Assembly (NCBI GenBank): GCA_027625915.1
Contig: JANTQA010000042.1
Span: 1,314,001 to 1,378,000 of the forward strand
DNA from: Anaeramoeba flamelloides
Lineage: Eukaryota; Metamonada; Anaeramoebidae
Direction: 5' to 3'
Length of the DNA stretch: 64,000 bases
The first letter of the stretch is position 1. Every line of letters starts with the position of its first letter. Below are positions 60,262 through 64,000 of the stretch, piece after piece. Both the position numbers and the translations under genes were made by a program. The notes below the pieces were generated by a model that was given only the letters and a program-made list of their open reading frames with translations, searched no databases and had not been told where the DNA came from.

Positions 60262-60960
60262 TTGAACATGAATGTTCATTTGAGAGGAAGTTATTTAATT
60301 ATCATTTATTTTTGTTTTTTGATCAAAGTTTTTTTAAAACTGTTGATATATTTTTCTTCGCTCTTTTTTTATTTTCAAGTTGATCAAACTCTCATAATCA
60401 AGTATCCCAGTTTTATTAATTCAATACTTGAAGTTTTTCAAGAGAAAGATCTACAAAAAAACTTCAAAAATGTAAAACCAATTTTTAAAAAAATCAAATT
60501 GATTTTTAACCAGCATAATTTATTTAATGGGGTAAAATTACATTTTTTTAAACCAATACACACTTGTCAATCATTCTATGAATTAGTAATTTTTAATATA
60601 GACTCAAAAAATTTTCAACGTGATAGATAATTGGATAAATAAAAAAGTCACAGAATTTTTAAAAATTAATTCAGATTCTCCAAAAATAATTTATAAAAAT
60701 GAAGTAAAAATTTTAGATAAAGTCAGAATCTTGATATATAAAAGAAGATTTTAAATCAAAAAAAAAATTAGAAATTCTTGGTTTTGAACACATATCAAAA
60801 AATATAAAATTTTTCAAAAAAAAGACAACGAAAATATTAATTGGAAAGTGGAAAGTCTAAAACTACTAAACATGAATCTTAACCAATTTAGAGAAAACTT
60901 AATAATACATAGTTATGGATCGAAAGTTCAGGAATATTTAAAAAAATATTAGGTATAATA
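60262..60960 (+). other. Degenerate protein-like stretch, unknown
   Basis: An open frame at 60262-60630 contains DLQKNFKNVKPIFKKIKLIF and FFKPIHTCQSFYELVIFN. Further protein-like pieces in shifting frames follow to about 60950 (NWKVESLKLLNMNLNQFREN). It looks like a decayed gene fragment on the strand opposite the CARMIL-like gene, inside its 3.6-kb intron. I do not recognise the family. Confidence 0.3.
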
Positions 60961-60964
60961 ATAA

Positions 60965-61560
60965 TATAAACAAACAGTCGTGTTGTAGATTACTGTAGAG
61001 TGCCATCAAGTGCCTAGGTTTTCCAGAATTCAAAAGAATTGAGTAAAATCAAAGATTTAACTCTATTCTTTTAAATTATGAAAAAAAAACCTAACGGCCG
61101 TTTTCTTGAGGTTTTCTGTTTTATTTGTAAAATATATTGATTTTTGTGAGGTTTTTTTGAGTTTTCTATTTTATTTGTAAAATATATTGATTTTGTGAGG
61201 TTTTTTTGAGTTTTCTATTTTATTTCAAAAATCAATAGATTTTCGAAATAAAATAGAAAACCCCAAAAAAACCTAGAATACTTTACAAATAAACAGAAAA
61301 CTCAAGAAAACCCCACGGCGCTTTTCCATAATTTAAAAAAATGGAGAAAAATCAAAGATTTTACTCAATTCTTTTAAATTCTGGAAAAGCTAACTGCATT
61401 TTTTCTTCTAATTTAAGAGTATAGAGTAAAATAAAAGATTTTACGCTATTCTTTTAAATGCTGAAAAACCTAACAATGTTTTTTTTTAATTTGAGAAATA
61501 AAGAGAAAATTTTATAAATTTAATTTTTATTTCTTTAATTTCAAAAAACCTAAATTAAAA
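60965..61560. repeat. Palindrome array C6
   Basis: The edge reads GTAGAGTGCCATCAAGTGCC. Then come H1 (61019-61085), tandem H3 halves (GTGAGGTTTTTTTGAGTTTT, twice), a complete H3 hairpin (61198-61280), two more H1 (61325-61385 and 61405-61465) and a degenerate H2. It is the best-preserved example of the modular organisation. It lies in the CARMIL-like intron. Confidence 0.72.
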
Positions 61561-62859
61561 ATTATTAAAAATGGACGGATTCTTTTTTTTTTGTGGATAG
61601 AGGGTAAAAATATTTACTTCTTTTTCTTATTATTCTTTTACCAACAAGAAAGTTCTGAAGAAATAGATTGGAATTTTGGATCTTTGTTTTATACAATATT
61701 TTGGTCTATTTTGTGTGAAATATTAATTCTAAAAGAAACCCATATTCTGAAGAAGAAAAAAAGATATCGGAGAAAATTGTATCCCGTTTAAATTTCAAAA
61801 ACCATTATTACAGAGATAAAAGTTTTCTTTTATTCAACAGACTTTTTTGGATAAAAGAAACTTGAAAAAAGATCTCAAGAACGATAATTTATAATAATTT
61901 GTTGATCCAAACAAAGGGTTGTTGTATCCAGTTAATTGTAACGATTTGTTTTGCCTTTTTTGATTTTTTTTCGCAAAAAACTCACAAAGACAATTGAGAC
62001 AACAAAAAATTCTTTGTTTAGTGAAATTAGTTCTTTGTTATGAGTTAATTGGGTTGTAACTTCAAAAAAAAAAAAAAAAAAAAAAGAAGGGATCTCGGTC
62101 AAGAATACTTACCTTTAGCATCATTTTCTTGTTGAGTTAATTTTTTTTTGATCTTGTCCCTTCGTAAAGCAGGCTTGATAAAAACACAAAATTTATTTGA
62201 ACTAATGTCGTGTATGGTTAAGTTCGTAATAAGCTCGTGTATCTTTAAGATCATCTTTTTTGTTTTGTTTGTTCTGAATTTAATTTTTTTATTGGAGACA
62301 CAGAAAATGATCTAAAGAGGAAAAAAACATTGGAAAAAAATAGTTTTTTGGCTTGAGATCAAAAGTAATAAATAAAAAAAACAAACAAAAAAGAAAATAA
62401 TTACACTCATATGATCTTTAGAATCAAGATAACTCAGATCCAACAAGTTTATTATGTGCAAAAACTTTTTGCTTTTATTAGAGATAATCAGTATTTCAAA
62501 ATTCGAAACTATTAATGTGCAAGCTATTTCTGTGAATTTTTTGAGAAGGGTTATTTCTATTTCAAGGATACTGGAGTCTATTTTTCGTTCAAGATAATTT
62601 CTTACGATTCGAAACATAAAAAGTTTTGAAATTGGTAAAAAAACAAAATAAAGAGAAAAAATAAAATTTTTTTTGTTTTTGTAGTAGAGAATTTTGAATA
62701 TATTGTAAGTACTATACTCTGAGTTTTACTTACAAACCGAATTTTTGATTTCTTTTTATTAAAACAGTCAAGAAACTTTTGAGAGTATGTGAAATTACCA
62801 GTGTTTTTGTTTCTTTGTTTTTAAAATATTATAATTAGTTTTTTAGGAATTTTTAAGAA

Positions 62860-62970
62860 TTAATTCAAATTTTTATCATTTTTAACAATTTGAAAAGTTG
62901 TGGGAAGTGTAAATATAAATCCTGTTTCACCCCATAACCCTATTTTACATAAAATTTCTTTGGAAGACAT
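62860..62970 (-). CDS. Possible 36-aa ORF or exon
   Basis: ATG to TAA, MSSKEILCKIGLWGETGF then IFTLPTTFQIVKND. Composition is more protein-like and GC-richer than its surroundings. It may be an exon of a gene extending past the right edge, but no splice partner was found. Family unknown. Confidence 0.25.
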   Translation of the reverse strand: MSSKEILCKIGLWGETGFIFTLPTTFQIVKNDKNLN

Positions 62971-63249
62971 AGCTAAAGGTTTGAACTTTTAACCTTTGAA
63001 TCAATTATATATAAAAAATGTATTTCGTATAAATTCACCGATTTACAAATGCAAAATTGAATTTTTTTTTTAGACTTGTATATGATTATTGAGAAATAAT
63101 GGAAATAATTAACTTTCAATTAGAGTTGGTATTCATAAAAAAAATACCTTGACAAACAAATATTAAAATCCCCAAAACCAGAAAAGGATAATTTTTTTTT
63201 TTTTTGTAACCCTTTCATGAAAGTTTCTTATATAATTTGTAAAAATAAA

Positions 63250-63449
63250 CTCCATTTCACAATCATTGTCCCATTTGAAATCATATTTTGAAAATAAATG
63301 TTTTTCTAGATTGAAATTATTTATTATAATAAAAAAATTACTATTTTAATATCCAGTTCTATATACCATAAATATTAGTTTTCATCTGAAAATAAAATAA
63401 AAAAAAAGAAAATAAAAAAAAAATTGGACCATTTATTATGAAATTTAGT
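63250..63449. mobile_element. Second copy of the 20-kb Tc1/mariner-type ends
   Basis: TGGACCATTTATTATGAAAT followed by TTAGT (63425-63449) is identical to the right end at 20590-20614. An inverted, weaker partner (TTTCACAATCATTGTCCCAT) lies at 63255-63274. There is no transposase sequence between them. Confidence 0.45.
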
Positions 63450-63932
63450 ACATATTGTAAATTAAATTTTATAATAAAAAGATTTTTTTATAACAAATGC
63501 ATTAATTTGAAAAGAAATTCAATGATACCAATTTTCTAAACTTTATTTGGAATTATAAACATTTTTTTTTTTATGAATTGATTTTTTATATAAAATAAAA
63601 AAGAAAAAAAGAAAAGAAAAAAAAAGTTGGAAAAAAATATAAAAAATTAGTAAAACAAAAATTTGATAAAAAATACAAAAAAAAAATGATTCTGATCTAA
63701 AAATCGAAAATTTTAAGATTCCATACAGATTTCCTTTGTAATTTTTATTACAAATAAAGTAATTATTGATATTTTGATTCTAAAGTTTCAATGCTATGAC
63801 ACTCTCAAAAATCTTGTTTCAGTGAGGTCCCCATAATTATAATTTTCAAAGTTATGAAATGAACTTATTTTTTTAAATCAAATTTATTGTTTCCATAACC
63901 AAAAAAAAATAATTTAATTTTAATAACAATAC

Positions 63933-64000
63933 TTTTTATCAATTCTGGGTAGAGATCTTCGAAAAAAGTCATGGATACATCCTTTGCTAAAGTTTTGTCC
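63933..64000 (-). CDS. Partial exon at the right edge, unknown protein
   Basis: The minus strand reads DKTLAKDVSMTFFEDLYPEL then IK, followed by a possible GTATTG donor. Base composition rises here as in the other coding exons. The 5' part is outside the window. A second frame is also open over this short stretch, so the reading is uncertain. Confidence 0.35.

Larger units (their letters stand above)
52884..62617 (-). pseudogene. CARMIL-like (LRRC16 family) gene, apparently disrupted
   Basis: Exons: 62617-62405 and 62311-62113 (PH-like domain), 58535 to about 57950 and about 55082-54884 (leucine-rich repeats), and 54127-52884 (remaining repeats and tail). Phases agree across the first three and the last two. 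The N-terminus, FRIVRNYLERKI followed by FEILIISNKSKKFLHIINLL, aligns with the CARMIL PH domain. FISLYQQYCRKFEI matches the segment before the LRRs. IRYLDISLNCFGKGGLLKIF and KSIFSFQWQAILEDV match the last LRRs. CARMIL proteins bind actin-capping protein and recruit myosin I and Arp2/3 regulators at the leading edge. Oddities: the last exon needs a shift at a G5 run (about 54007-54011) and at an A8 run (53827-53834). The 55 kb exon has an in-frame TGA if its 5' part is exonic. One LRR-sized exon is unlocated. The C-terminal tail with the capping-protein interaction motif is missing. Either a decaying paralogue or assembly indels. Confidence 0.65.

Overview
The window is a very AT-rich (by eye about 75-80 % A+T) stretch of a eukaryotic nuclear genome. 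The evidence is GT-AG introns, an intron-split ER Hsp70 ending in an ER-retention tetrapeptide, a 5S rRNA gene, and eukaryote-only families (DENND6, CARMIL, C2 and PH domains). Poly-Q/poly-N tracts, long cysteine-rich surface receptors and actin/membrane-trafficking genes suggest a free-living amoeboid or flagellate protist (amoebozoan or Anaeramoeba-like). That placement is an inference.

Layout. 1-0.7 kb: 3' end of a Q/N-rich protein gene (+). 0.7-4.5 kb: a MITE carrying a nested, poly(A)-ended insertion. 4.5-15.8 kb: one large minus-strand gene, which I assembled from four exons with consistent reading phases. It encodes a predicted 1,621-aa surface protein: signal peptide, DUF7948-like domain, SBBP-type beta-propeller repeats, GCC2/GCC3-type cysteine-rich repeats, about eight membrane segments and a coiled-coil tail. 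Its two large introns (3.7 and 2.6 kb) are packed with mobile elements. 15.8-22.3 kb: repeats and a Tc1/mariner transposase remnant. 22.3-24.4 kb: BiP (ER Hsp70, +). 25.9 kb: 5S rRNA (-). 29.7-31.4 kb: C2-TerD protein (-). 32.4-38 kb: MITEs and a 3.2-kb inverted-repeat structure. 39.7-42.2 kb: DENND6-like Rab GEF (-, three exons). 43.7-45.6 kb: palindrome array and another repeat. 46.5-48.6 kb: small PH-domain gene with probable upstream exons (-). 49.2-52.2 kb: repeats. 52.9-62.6 kb: CARMIL-like gene (PH-like domain plus leucine-rich repeats, -) with signs of disruption. The window ends inside a possible further minus-strand gene.

The genes are not an operon and show no shared pathway. Several belong to the membrane, cytoskeleton and trafficking toolkit of a phagotrophic cell: adhesion receptor, C2 and PH lipid-binding proteins, DENN Rab GEF, and an actin-capping regulator. 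The densest unexplained structure is noncoding: at least five interspersed repeat families. The most unusual is a set of six arrays built from three palindromic modules of different size and sequence, found both between genes and inside introns.
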